Shown: piece after piece, positions 25,006-33,842 of the stretch
Numbering within the stretch: the stretch's first letter is position 1
How the letters are laid out: the number at the start of each line of letters is the position of its first letter
Assembly: GCF_030817535.1 (NCBI RefSeq)
Contig: NZ_JAUSZL010000002.1
Coordinates: 3,162,001-3,226,000, forward strand
Direction of reading: 5' to 3'
DNA: 64,000 bases
From: Streptomyces sp. V3I8
Lineage (GTDB): Bacteria > Actinomycetota > Actinomycetes > Streptomycetales > Streptomycetaceae
The notes under the pieces: generated by a model
Database searches by the model: none
Seen by the model: only the letters and a program-made list of their open reading frames with translations
What the model was told of the DNA's origin: nothing
Program-made: the position numbers and the translations under genes

Positions 25006-26913
25006 TCAGCCGTGCTTGGCGCGGCTCGCCGCGCGGCCCCGCTCACGGGCGTCCAGGTTGACCTTGCGGATGCGCACGGACTCCGGGGTGACCTCGACGC
25101 ACTCGTCGTCGCGGCAGAACTCCAGCGACTGCTCCAGCGAGAGCTTGCGCGGCGGGACGATCGCCTCGAACGAGTCGGCCGCGGCCGACCGCATGTTCGT
25201 GAGCTTCTTCTCCTTGGTGATGTTCACGTCCATGTCGTCGGCGCGCGAGTTCTCGCCGACGATCATGCCCTCGTACACCTCGGTGCCGGGGTCGACGAAC
25301 AGCACGCCGCGCTCCTGGAGGTTCGTCATCGCGAAGGCGGTGACGGCGCCGGCGCGGTCGGCGACCAGCGAACCGTTGTTGCGGGTCGTCAGCGTGCCGA
25401 ACCACGGCTCGTGGCCCTCGTGGATCGAGTGCGCGATACCGGTGCCGCGCGTACCGGTGAGGAACTCGGTACGGAAGCCGATGAGGCCGCGGGACGGGAC
25501 GACGAACTCCAGGCGCACCCAGCCCGAGCCGTGGTTGGACATGTTGTCCATCCGGCCCTTGCGGACGCCCATGAGCTGCGTGACCGCGCCCATGTGCTCC
25601 TCGGGGACGTCGATCGTCATGCGCTCGACCGGCTCGTGCACCTTGCCGTCGATGATCTGGGTGACCACCTGCGGCTTGCCGATGGTCAGCTCGAAGCCCT
25701 CGCGGCGCATCTGCTCGACCAGGATGGCCAGCGCCAGCTCACCGCGGCCCTGCACCTCCCAGGCGTCGGGGCGCTCGGTGTCCAGGACGCGCAGCGAGAC
25801 GTTGCCGATCAGCTCGCGGTCGAGGCGGTCCTTGACCTGGCGGGCGGTGACCTTGCGGTCCTTGACCGCGGCCTTGTTGTCCGCGCCCTTGCCGGTGGCG
25901 CCGCGGCCGACCAGCGGCGAGGTGTTCGTGCCGATGGTCATCGAGATGGCCGGCTCGTCGACCGTGATGAGCGGCAGCGCGATCGGGTTCTCGGGGTCGG
26001 CCAGGGTCTCGCCGATCATGATCTCCGGGATACCGGCGACGGCGCAGATGTCGCCCGGGCCCGCCTTCTCGGCCGGCTTGCGGGTGAGCGCCTCGGTCAT
26101 CAGCAGCTCGGTGATGCGCACGTTGGACATCGTGCCGTCACGCTTGATCCACGTGACGGTCTGGCCCTTGCGCAGCTCGCCCTGCTCGACGCGCAGCAGC
26201 GCGATGCGGCCGAGGAAGTTGTCCGCGTCCAGGTTGGTGACGTGCGCCTGGAGCGGGGCCTCCTCGTCGTAGGACGGGGCCGGGACGTGCGACAGGATCG
26301 TGGAGAAGAACGGCTCCAGGCTGTCGCTGTCGGCCGGGACGGTGCCGTCCTCCGGCTTGGTGAGCGAAGCCACACCGTCACGCGCACACGCGTAGACGAT
26401 GGGGAACTCGATCTGCTCCTCGTCCGCGTCCAGGTCCAGGAAGAGGTCGTAGGTCTCGTTGACGACCTCGTCGATCCGGGAGTCCGGGCGGTCCGTCTTG
26501 TTGATGCACAGGATGACCGGCAGGCGCTGCTGGAGCGCCTTGCGCAGCACGAAGCGGGTCTGCGGCAGCGGGCCCTCGGAGGCGTCGACGAGGAGGACGA
26601 CCGCGTCCACCATCGACAGGCCGCGCTCGACCTCACCACCGAAGTCGGCGTGGCCGGGGGTGTCGATGATGTTGATCGTGATGACGTCGCCGCCATCCTT
26701 CGGGTGGTACTTGACCGCCGTGTTCTTGGCCAGGATCGTGATGCCCTTCTCACGTTCCAGGTCGTTCGAGTCCATCATGCGGTCGTCGAGCGACTCGGCG
26801 GCGTGCGCGGCGAAGGCACCGGCCTGCTTGAGCATGGCGTCGACCAGGGTGGTCTTGCCGTGGTCGACGTGGGCGACGATGGCGACGTTGCGGATGTCGT
26901 GGCGCGTGGCCAT
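25006..26913 (-). CDS. typA: ribosome-associated translational GTPase TypA/BipA
   Basis: A 635-residue GTPase from ATG 26913 (MATRHDIRNV) with GGGAGAAG ten bases upstream. G1 is AHVDHGKTT, switch II DTPGHADFGGEV, and G4 NKTD. Domain II and the EF-G-like C-terminal domains follow (GRGELALAILVEQMRREGFE, then VPEEHMGAV). TypA binds 70S ribosomes and helps large-subunit assembly and stress growth, especially in the cold (family knowledge). It lies between bldK and a peptide-binding lipoprotein, as in S. coelicolor by recall. Confidence 0.96.
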   Translation of the reverse strand: MATRHDIRNVAIVAHVDHGKTTLVDAMLKQAGAFAAHAAESLDDRMMDSNDLEREKGITILAKNTAVKYHPKDGGDVITINIIDTPGHADFGGEVERGLSMVDAVVLLVDASEGPLPQTRFVLRKALQQRLPVILCINKTDRPDSRIDEVVNETYDLFLDLDADEEQIEFPIVYACARDGVASLTKPEDGTVPADSDSLEPFFSTILSHVPAPSYDEEAPLQAHVTNLDADNFLGRIALLRVEQGELRKGQTVTWIKRDGTMSNVRITELLMTEALTRKPAEKAGPGDICAVAGIPEIMIGETLADPENPIALPLITVDEPAISMTIGTNTSPLVGRGATGKGADNKAAVKDRKVTARQVKDRLDRELIGNVSLRVLDTERPDAWEVQGRGELALAILVEQMRREGFELTIGKPQVVTQIIDGKVHEPVERMTIDVPEEHMGAVTQLMGVRKGRMDNMSNHGSGWVRLEFVVPSRGLIGFRTEFLTGTRGTGIAHSIHEGHEPWFGTLTTRNNGSLVADRAGAVTAFAMTNLQERGVLFVDPGTEVYEGMIVGENSRADDMDVNITKEKKLTNMRSAAADSFEAIVPPRKLSLEQSLEFCRDDECVEVTPESVRIRKVNLDARERGRAASRAKHG

Positions 26914-27074
26914 ATTGAGGCGCTTCTCCCGGAGTGAGGTGACGGCCATCCGCTGCTGCGCGGGGCCCTGCCGGGCTGAAACGTGCCACGGCCTTACCCC
27001 ATGGTACGGGGCCGCCGCCGCGGGGGCCGCGCGGGCTGGACCGGTCGGCTTCCGGAGTGCGGGCCGGTGGGGGC

Positions 27075-27110
27075 CGGCCGCGCCGTTCCCCGCGCCCCTC
27101 ACGGGGCGCG
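27075..27110 (-). repeat. dispersed GC hairpin element (copy 2), likely terminator
   Basis: Core CGCCGTTCCCCGCGCCCCTC with an 8-bp stem (27091-27098 with 27103-27110). It lies 24 bases after the stop of the long binding-protein gene. Confidence 0.7.
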
Positions 27111-27133
27111 GCCGCGCTCTCCACCTGCCGGTT

Positions 27134-29419
27134 CTACGACTTCTTCAGGAAGCCCATGTCCTCGTAGAAGGGGGTCTGGAAGCCGAAGGCCCCCGCGTTC
27201 GCGAGATTCGTGCGGGCCGCCACCAGCTGGGGTCGCTGGTAGAGGGGGATCGAGCCCGCGGCGGCCCAGATGCGGGCGTCGGCCTTGCGGACCAGGGAGC
27301 GGGACTCGTCCGGGTCCAGTTCGGCGATGGCCTGGTCGAACAGCTGGTCCACCTGGTCGGTGCCGACGCGCGTGAAGTTCTGCTCGACGTTCAGGGAGCC
27401 GTCCGCCGCCGGGACCGGCTTGGAGTAGATGGGGCGGGCGTCCGTCGCGGGGAACGCGGACGCGGGCCACGAGTACAGCGCCAGGTCGTACTGGCCCGAG
27501 GCGATGTGGTCCTTGAAGTAACTGTCGTCCGCGACCTTGGAGATCTCCGTACGGATGCCGACGCGCTCCAGCATCCGGGCGATCCGCTCCCCCACCGCCC
27601 GCAGCGACTGCGATCCGGGGCCCGAGGGGAGCACGAAGCGCAGCGACAGCGGCTTGCCCTTCTTGGCGAGCGGCCCCGCGGCGGCACGCCCCGGGGCGGC
27701 CGTGCCCTTCGGCGCGTACGCCCCCAGGGCGCCGGGTTCCAGCCGCTTCCCGCTGTTTCGGGCGAGGTTCTCCTCCCGCTGCCCGCCGTCCCGCTCCTTC
27801 CCGGCCACACGGCGCTCCGCCAGTTCCGCCGACTGGACGAGGAGCGCGGCCCGCTGCAGTTCGACCAGGGGCGCGGGTGCGAGCACGGCGGAGCCGGCGT
27901 CTCCGCCGGGCCGGGCGTCGCGCGCGGCGCGGGGTGCGCCGCGCGGCTTGTCGTCCGTCCCGCCGACGATGTACGTGCCGTCGTCGGCCGTGCCGTCCGC
28001 GTCCTCGGAGCTCTCGGCGCCGGCCGCCTTCCTCGACTTCTTCTTCTCCTCCTTCACGGGCCCGCCCGCCACCCACCCGGCGTCGGAGAGCAGGGCCTGC
28101 GCCTCCTCGGTGTCCTGCCCGCCGAGCGCTCCGCTGCCGTCGGCGTACGCGTGCTGTCCGGCGAGCGCGAGGTGGCTGCCGACCGGCTCGGCGGGCAGGC
28201 CCAGCGGCTTCAGCACGACCTGGGCGAGCTCCTCGCGGTCCAGGGCGCGGGCCACGGCCCTGCGGACCCGTTCGTCGGCGAGCGGGCCCTCGGAGCCGTT
28301 CAGCGCGAGCTGCGTGAAGGACGGCTCAAGGGATTTACGGACCGTGAAACCGCGCAGGGAGGACTGCTGGCCGGCGTACTTCAGGGCCGCCCTGGCACGC
28401 TTCTTGCGGGCCGTGGTCTCCTCGTCGGCCGCCTCCTCGTCGGAGCCGTGCGCGATCGCCCAGGACCGCAGTGCCCGGCCCGGGGTGAGGGCGGCGCCGG
28501 GACCGTGGGTGAGCGGAGCGCCCCCGGCCGCCCCCTCCTTCCGGCCGGCGGACGTGATGCGCCGTGCCTCGGACGCGTCGATCTCCGCCAGGTCGAGCCG
28601 GCCGCCGGCCAGCGCGGCGGCGCGCTTCTCCCGGGGCACGGCCCGCAGGACCAGCTCGGAGAGCTTGGCGGGACGGCCCCACCAGCGGGGGTTGCGTTTG
28701 AGGGTGACGTCACCGGACGCGCGGTCGACCTCGTCGACGGTGAAGGGGCCCGCGGTGACCCTCAGCCCGCGGCGGGCGCTGTCGTTGAAGGTGTCCGGCG
28801 TGCCCATGACGTCCTTCGGGTACAGCGGGGTGAACAGCGACTGCCAGTCCGCGTACGGCTTCTTGAAGGTGACCCGCACCTCCAGGTCGCTCGCGCCGCG
28901 TTCGATCTTCTCGATGCGGTCGTAGCCGGCGTTGCGGGCCGTCCAGTAGGCGGTGTCCCTGCCGGACAGGGCGCGCCACTGGGCGGCGAAGTCCGCGGCG
29001 CCGATCTCGCGGCCGTCGCTCCAGACGGCCTGCTGGGCGAGCTTGTAGAGCACGACCTGCCGGGGCTCGCGCTCGACGACCTTCGCCGACTCCAGGTAGT
29101 CGGGGTTGCGCTGCGGCCGGCCGTTCACGTCGAGGCGGTACAGCGCGGGCAGTACGGCGCCGGCCACCCGGGAGGTGGCGGGGTCCGCGTCCGCCTGGAA
29201 GGTGTTCAGGGTCTCCGGGACGCTGTCCACGGCCCAGTGCAGGGTGCCGCCGTCGGCGATCCGGTCGCGCTTCGCGGCCGCGATGTCCTGACCGGCGGAC
29301 AGCCGGTCCGCCTCGTCCTGCTCGCTGCATCCGGCGAGGGCGGGCACCGCGAGGACACCCGCCGTGAGGAACGCGACCGAGCGCGCCACCGCGCGCAGTC
29401 CGACGCCGTCGTGGGACAT
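27134..29419 (-). CDS. long peptide-binding lipoprotein (SBP_bac_5)
   Basis: A 761-residue binding protein, about 150-200 residues longer than the family norm. GGAGGT precedes the ATG. The lipobox is PALAGC. The N-terminal lobe (GGTLHWAVDSVPETLNTFQ, QQAVWSDGREIGAADFAAQW) is normal. Around residues 445-590 a Lys/Glu- and Gly/Ala-rich insert (EEKKKSRKAAGAESSEDADG and further) interrupts the fold before LSLRFVLPSGPGSQ. No permease or ATPase is adjacent, so it probably serves another Opp system or binds peptides on its own. Confidence 0.85.
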   Translation of the reverse strand: MSHDGVGLRAVARSVAFLTAGVLAVPALAGCSEQDEADRLSAGQDIAAAKRDRIADGGTLHWAVDSVPETLNTFQADADPATSRVAGAVLPALYRLDVNGRPQRNPDYLESAKVVEREPRQVVLYKLAQQAVWSDGREIGAADFAAQWRALSGRDTAYWTARNAGYDRIEKIERGASDLEVRVTFKKPYADWQSLFTPLYPKDVMGTPDTFNDSARRGLRVTAGPFTVDEVDRASGDVTLKRNPRWWGRPAKLSELVLRAVPREKRAAALAGGRLDLAEIDASEARRITSAGRKEGAAGGAPLTHGPGAALTPGRALRSWAIAHGSDEEAADEETTARKKRARAALKYAGQQSSLRGFTVRKSLEPSFTQLALNGSEGPLADERVRRAVARALDREELAQVVLKPLGLPAEPVGSHLALAGQHAYADGSGALGGQDTEEAQALLSDAGWVAGGPVKEEKKKSRKAAGAESSEDADGTADDGTYIVGGTDDKPRGAPRAARDARPGGDAGSAVLAPAPLVELQRAALLVQSAELAERRVAGKERDGGQREENLARNSGKRLEPGALGAYAPKGTAAPGRAAAGPLAKKGKPLSLRFVLPSGPGSQSLRAVGERIARMLERVGIRTEISKVADDSYFKDHIASGQYDLALYSWPASAFPATDARPIYSKPVPAADGSLNVEQNFTRVGTDQVDQLFDQAIAELDPDESRSLVRKADARIWAAAGSIPLYQRPQLVAARTNLANAGAFGFQTPFYEDMGFLKKS

Positions 29420-29565
29420 GACTGGTACCTCCGGGGGGCCGCTCCACGGGTGAACACGGGTGGTCTGATCACGTCTGGCGGTATTTGGTGTTGATCAGAT
29501 CTATGCGGCCACTGAAGAGGAAAGGATTCGGCACCGGACGGCGACACGGCGACGGGACCGGGTAA

Positions 29566-29615
29566 CCCCACCCGTGCGGCGCAACGGCCGGGGCCGTTGC
29601 GCCGCACGGGTGGGG
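29566..29615. repeat. 50-bp palindrome with 24-bp perfect arms
   Basis: Arms 29566-29589 and 29592-29615 are perfect complements around a GG centre. Inner sequence is GGCGCAACGGCC / GGCCGTTGCGCC. It is not a copy of the dispersed element next to it. Confidence 0.9.
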
Positions 29616-29660
29616 CCGGGCTCGAGGTTCTCTGCCGGGTGCGGGTCGCGTGTGGCCGCC

Positions 29661-29725
29661 CGCGCGGTTCCCCGCGCCCCTGAAGGGCGCCGGCCCCGTC
29701 TTCCAGGGGCGCGGGGAACCGCGCG
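29661..29725. repeat. dispersed GC hairpin element (copy 3)
   Basis: A perfect 22-bp inverted repeat (29661-29682 and 29704-29725) with core GCGGTTCCCCGCGCCCCTG. Unlike other copies it lies between divergent gene starts rather than after a stop codon. Confidence 0.85.
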
Positions 29726-29942
29726 AACGGCCCCCGCCGGTCCGCACCCGAAAAATCCACGCCGCCCGGCCCGCCGTTCCGGAAGCCCGGCCCTGCCCGC
29801 CCCTCCGGAGCGGTCCGCGCACCCACGCGCCCCGGCCAATCCCTGCACATCCCTTCACACCGGCACGTGTGGCACGTCACACTCGCAGGCGCATGAACGT
29901 TGCCGCCTTGGGCCGGTGGGCCCGCGGAAGTGAGGGCAAGTC

Positions 29943-30233
29943 ATGTCCGTGCACGACGACCTGACGTCAGTCCAGCGCTGCCTCGACGACCTCGTGCGGT
30001 CGGTGAAGCGCCTGGAACAGCAGCTGAGCGGGGGCGGCCTGGAGATGCGCAGGGTGCGCACCGACGCCGACCACCTGCGCGAGAGCGTGGCGCTGCTCCG
30101 CGAGGCCGCACCGGGCCTCGCCCGGCCGAAGCGCGCCGACCTCGTGTCCATCCCCGACACCCCGTACGACAACAGCCTGTGGACGGACTCCGACGACGAG
30201 GGTCTCGGCGCGGGCCACCGTCACACCCCCTGA
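29943..30233 (+). CDS. 96-residue soluble protein upstream of SDH operon
   Basis: Begins at ATG 29943 behind GAGGGCAAG. Residues 1-60 look like one or two amphipathic helices with a coiled-coil tendency (LDDLVRSVKRLEQQLSGGGL, DADHLRESVALLREA). The second part is acidic and polar (PYDNSLWTDSDDEG). There is no signal peptide or membrane segment. It ends 19 bases before the cytochrome b gene, so it is very likely in the SDH operon. I do not recognise a named family. Confidence 0.75.
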   Translation: MSVHDDLTSVQRCLDDLVRSVKRLEQQLSGGGLEMRRVRTDADHLRESVALLREAAPGLARPKRADLVSIPDTPYDNSLWTDSDDEGLGAGHRHTP

Positions 30234-30252
30234 CCCCCGACCGGAGCTCTCC

Positions 30253-31074
30253 TTGGCCACTGGTACGGAACCCCAACCGAAGAGCGGCGGCGTACGCGGT
30301 GGTACGCGCGCCGCGATCAGCGCCCCGCACCTGCGCACCGACCGCTGGTGGCTGGCGCCCGCCGTGACCGCGGCCGGGCTGCTGGCCTTCGTCGTCTACT
30401 CGACCTGGCGGGCGTTCGCGAACAGCGACTACTACGCGGCCCCCTACGTCTCACCGTTCTACTCCCCGTGCCTGGCGGAGAACTGCGTGCCGATGCGGAA
30501 CGGGCCCAACTGGGAGGTCCTCGGCAGCTGGTGGGGCCTGTCCCCCGCCCTGATCGTCCTGATCTTCCCGCTCGGCTTCCGGCTGACCTGCTACTACTAC
30601 CGCAAGGCCTACTACCGCGGCTTCTGGGCGTCGCCACCGGCCTGCGCGGTCGCCGAGCCGCACAGGAAGTACTCCGGCGAGACCCGCTTCCCGCTGATCG
30701 CGCAGAACATCCACCGCTACTTCTTCTACGCGGCGGTGCCGGTCGCCGGGATCCTCACGTACGACACGGTGCTCGCCTTCCGGGACGAGGACTACGCGTG
30801 GGGCCACATGGGGCTCGGCACGCTCGTGTTCCTGGTCAACATCACGCTGATCTGGGCGTACACCCTCTCCTGCCACTCGTGCCGGCACATCGTCGGCGGC
30901 AAGCTCAAGCACTTCTCCAAGCACCCGGTGCGCTACCGGACCTGGCAGCTCGTCGGCCGCCTCAACGCCCGTCACATGCAGCTCGCGTGGGCCTCGTTGA
31001 TCAGCGTGGCGCTCGCCGACTTCTACGTGTACCTGCTCGCGTCCGGGGCCTTCGACGATCCGAGGTTCTTCTGA
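30253..31074 (+). CDS. sdhC: succinate dehydrogenase membrane anchor / cytochrome b subunit
   Basis: A 273-residue membrane subunit with a TTG start and GGAG six bases upstream. About five hydrophobic segments are visible. His residues that could bind heme or line the quinone site are in QNIHRYFFYAAVP, SCHSCRHIVGGK and NARHMQLAW. The size and the C-A-B gene order match the Sdh1 type of mycobacteria, whose anchor is also about 273 residues (recalled). It overlaps the flavoprotein gene as TGATG. Confidence 0.88.
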   Translation: MATGTEPQPKSGGVRGGTRAAISAPHLRTDRWWLAPAVTAAGLLAFVVYSTWRAFANSDYYAAPYVSPFYSPCLAENCVPMRNGPNWEVLGSWWGLSPALIVLIFPLGFRLTCYYYRKAYYRGFWASPPACAVAEPHRKYSGETRFPLIAQNIHRYFFYAAVPVAGILTYDTVLAFRDEDYAWGHMGLGTLVFLVNITLIWAYTLSCHSCRHIVGGKLKHFSKHPVRYRTWQLVGRLNARHMQLAWASLISVALADFYVYLLASGAFDDPRFF

Positions 31075-33017
31075 TGTCCGTGGTCGACCGCCAGGAGTGG
31101 GACGTCGTCGTGGTCGGTGCCGGAGGAGCCGGCCTGCGCGCGGCGATCGAGGCACGCGAGCGCGGGGCGCGCACGGCCGTGATCTGCAAGTCGCTGTTCG
31201 GCAAGGCGCACACGGTGATGGCCGAGGGCGGCATCGCGGCCGCCATGGGCAACGTGAACTCGCGCGACAACTGGCAGGTCCACTTCCGCGACACCCTGCG
31301 CGGCGGCAAGTTCCTCAACCAGTGGCGGATGGCCGAGCTGCAGGCGCAGGAGGCCCCCGACCGGGTGTGGGAACTGGAGACCTGGGGCGCCCTCTTCGAC
31401 CGTACGGCGGACGGGCGGATCTCCCAGCGCAACTTCGGCGGGCACGAGTACCCGCGGCTCGCGCACGTCGGCGACCGTACGGGCCTCGAACTGATCCGCA
31501 CGCTCCAGCAGAAGATCGTGTCGCTGCAGCAGGAGGACTTCAAGGAGACCGGCGACTACGAGTCACGGCTGAAGGTCTACCAGGAGTGCACCGTCACCCG
31601 GATCCTCAAGGAGGACGACCGGGTCTCGGGGACCTTCTGCTACGAGCGGGAGTCCGGCCGGTTCTTCGTGCTGGAGGCGCCCTCGGTCGTGGTCGCCACC
31701 GGCGGCATCGGCAAGTCCTTCAAGGTGACGTCGAACTCGTGGGAGTACACCGGCGACGGGCACGCGCTGGCGCTGCTCGCGGGCGCGCCGCTGCTGAACA
31801 TGGAGTTCGTGCAGTTCCACCCGACGGGCATGGTCTGGCCGCCGTCCGTGAAGGGGATCCTCGTCACGGAGTCGGTGCGCGGGGACGGCGGGGTGCTCAG
31901 GAACTCCGAGGGCAAGCGGTTCATGTTCGAGTACATCCCGGACGTGTTCAAGGAGAAGTACGCGCAGTCGGAGGAGGAGGGCGACCGGTGGTACGAGGAC
32001 CCGGACCACAACCGGCGGCCACCCGAACTGCTGCCCCGTGACGAGGTGGCGCGGGCCATCAACTCCGAGGTGAAGGCGGGCCGCGGCTCGCCCCACGGCG
32101 GTGTGTTCCTCGACGTCTCCACCCGGATGCCCGCCGAGGTGATCCGGCGCCGGCTGCCGTCCATGTACCACCAGTTCAGGGAACTCGCGGACGTCGACAT
32201 CACCGCCGAGGCGATGGAGGTCGGACCGACCTGCCACTACGTGATGGGCGGGATCGCCGTCGACTCGGACACCACGGCGGCGCGCGGGGTGCCGGGGCTG
32301 TTCGCGGCCGGTGAGGTCGCGGGCGGTATGCACGGCTCCAACCGGCTCGGCGGGAACTCGCTCTCCGACCTGCTGGTGTTCGGGCGCCGGGCCGGACTGC
32401 ACGCGGCGCGGTACGCCACCGGGCTCGCCGGGAGCCGCCCCCTCGTCGACGAGGTCCAGATCGACACGGCCGCCGCGGAGGCACTGCGGCCCTTCTCCGC
32501 CGAGGGGCCCGCGCCCGGCGAGGAGGACGGCCGGCCGCCGGAGAACCCGTACACCCTCCACCAGGCGCTCCAGCAGGCGATGCACGACCTCGTCGGCATC
32601 ATCCGCCGGGGGGCCGAGATGGAGAAGGCCCTGGAAAAGCTCGCGGACCTGCGGCTGCGGGCGCGGCGGGCCGGGGTCGAGGGGCACCGGCAGTTCAACC
32701 CGGGCTGGCACCTCGCGCTCGACCTGCGGAACATGCTGCTCGTCAGCGAATGCGTGGCACGGGCCGCGCTGGAGCGTACGGAGTCGCGCGGCGGCCACAC
32801 CCGCGAGGACCATCCGGCGATGGACCGGGCGTGGCGGCGCGTCAACCTGCTCTGCCAACTGACCGATCCCACGGGCAGCCTGGCCGCGACGGACCCCGTG
32901 CACGGCCAGATCGACCTCGTCCGGGAGACCGCCGAACCCATCCGCCCCGACCTGCTCGCCCTCTTCGAGAAGGAGGAGCTGGTCAAGTACCTCGCCGAAG
33001 AGGAGCTCCACGAGTGA
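31074..33017 (+). CDS. sdhA: succinate dehydrogenase/fumarate reductase flavoprotein subunit
   Basis: A 647-residue FAD subunit. The dinucleotide fold VVVVGAGGAGLRAAIEA is at residues 10-26, and the His that covalently holds FAD fits GKAHTVMAEGGIAA near residue 44. Substrate-site sequences follow: FVQFHPTGM, the capping region, and HGSNRLGGNSLSDLLVFGRR near residue 420. It oxidises succinate to fumarate, or the reverse. ATG 31074 overlaps the anchor-gene stop; the iron-sulfur gene overlaps its end as GTGA. Confidence 0.95.
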   Translation: MSVVDRQEWDVVVVGAGGAGLRAAIEARERGARTAVICKSLFGKAHTVMAEGGIAAAMGNVNSRDNWQVHFRDTLRGGKFLNQWRMAELQAQEAPDRVWELETWGALFDRTADGRISQRNFGGHEYPRLAHVGDRTGLELIRTLQQKIVSLQQEDFKETGDYESRLKVYQECTVTRILKEDDRVSGTFCYERESGRFFVLEAPSVVVATGGIGKSFKVTSNSWEYTGDGHALALLAGAPLLNMEFVQFHPTGMVWPPSVKGILVTESVRGDGGVLRNSEGKRFMFEYIPDVFKEKYAQSEEEGDRWYEDPDHNRRPPELLPRDEVARAINSEVKAGRGSPHGGVFLDVSTRMPAEVIRRRLPSMYHQFRELADVDITAEAMEVGPTCHYVMGGIAVDSDTTAARGVPGLFAAGEVAGGMHGSNRLGGNSLSDLLVFGRRAGLHAARYATGLAGSRPLVDEVQIDTAAAEALRPFSAEGPAPGEEDGRPPENPYTLHQALQQAMHDLVGIIRRGAEMEKALEKLADLRLRARRAGVEGHRQFNPGWHLALDLRNMLLVSECVARAALERTESRGGHTREDHPAMDRAWRRVNLLCQLTDPTGSLAATDPVHGQIDLVRETAEPIRPDLLALFEKEELVKYLAEEELHE

Positions 33018-33790
33018 GCAGTTACGAGGCCCGCTTCAAGGTGTGGCGCGGAGACGTCGGGGGCGGCGGCCTGGAGGACTTCGGGGTCGAGGTGAACGAC
33101 GGCGAGGTGGTCCTCGACGTCATCCACCGCATCCAGGCGACCCGGGCCCCGGACCTCGCCGTGCGCTGGAACTGCAAGGCGGGCAAGTGCGGTTCGTGCT
33201 CGGCGGAGGTCAACGGCCGGCCGCGGCTGCTGTGCATGACCCGCATGTCGGTGTTCACCCGGGAGGAGACGATCACCGTCACCCCGCTGCGGGCCTTCCC
33301 GGTGGTGCGCGACCTCGTCACCGACGTCGGCTTCAACTACGCGAAGGCGCGGGAGGTGCCCGCGTTCGTGCCGCCGGACGGCCTCGGCCCCGGCGAGTAC
33401 CGGATGATGCAGGAGGACGTGGACCGCCCGCAGGAGTTCCGCAAGTGCATCGAGTGCTTCCTGTGCCAGGACACCTGTCATGTGGTGCGCGACCACGAGG
33501 AGAACAAACCGGCCTTCGCCGGTCCGCGCTTCCTGATGCGGGTGGCCGAGCTGGACATGCACCCGCTGGACGCGGCCGAGGACAACGGCCTGGACCGCAA
33601 GAGGACCGCCCAGGACGAGCACGGGCTCGGATACTGCAACATCACCAAGTGCTGCACGGAGGTCTGCCCCGAGGGCATCAAGATCACCGACAACGCGCTG
33701 ATCCCCCTGAAGGAACGCGCGGTCGACCGGAAGTACGACCCGCTGGTCTGGCTGGGGTCGAAGATCAGGAGGCGCTCCCCGGGGGACTGA
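33014..33790 (+). CDS. sdhB: succinate dehydrogenase iron-sulfur subunit
   Basis: A 258-residue electron-transfer subunit. The [2Fe-2S] ligands are in NCKAGKCGSCSAEVNG plus LLCMTRM near residues 55-78. The ligands of the other two clusters are in CIECFLCQDTCHV and CNITKCCTEVCPEGI. It passes electrons from FAD to the membrane quinone site. The GTG start at 33014 overlaps the sdhA stop, so all three subunits are translationally coupled. Confidence 0.95.
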   Translation: MSSYEARFKVWRGDVGGGGLEDFGVEVNDGEVVLDVIHRIQATRAPDLAVRWNCKAGKCGSCSAEVNGRPRLLCMTRMSVFTREETITVTPLRAFPVVRDLVTDVGFNYAKAREVPAFVPPDGLGPGEYRMMQEDVDRPQEFRKCIECFLCQDTCHVVRDHEENKPAFAGPRFLMRVAELDMHPLDAAEDNGLDRKRTAQDEHGLGYCNITKCCTEVCPEGIKITDNALIPLKERAVDRKYDPLVWLGSKIRRRSPGD

Positions 33791-33842
33791 GGCGGCGGGC
33801 GCGGGACGGCGGGGCGGGCAGCGCCCCCGGGAGCGGGCGGGG

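Larger units (their letters stand above)
29420..29942. other. divergent intergenic region with two long palindromes
   Basis: These 523 bases separate two divergent genes. They hold a 24-bp-arm palindrome (29566-29615) and a dispersed element with 22-bp arms (29661-29725). No convincing open frame is present. Confidence 0.75.
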
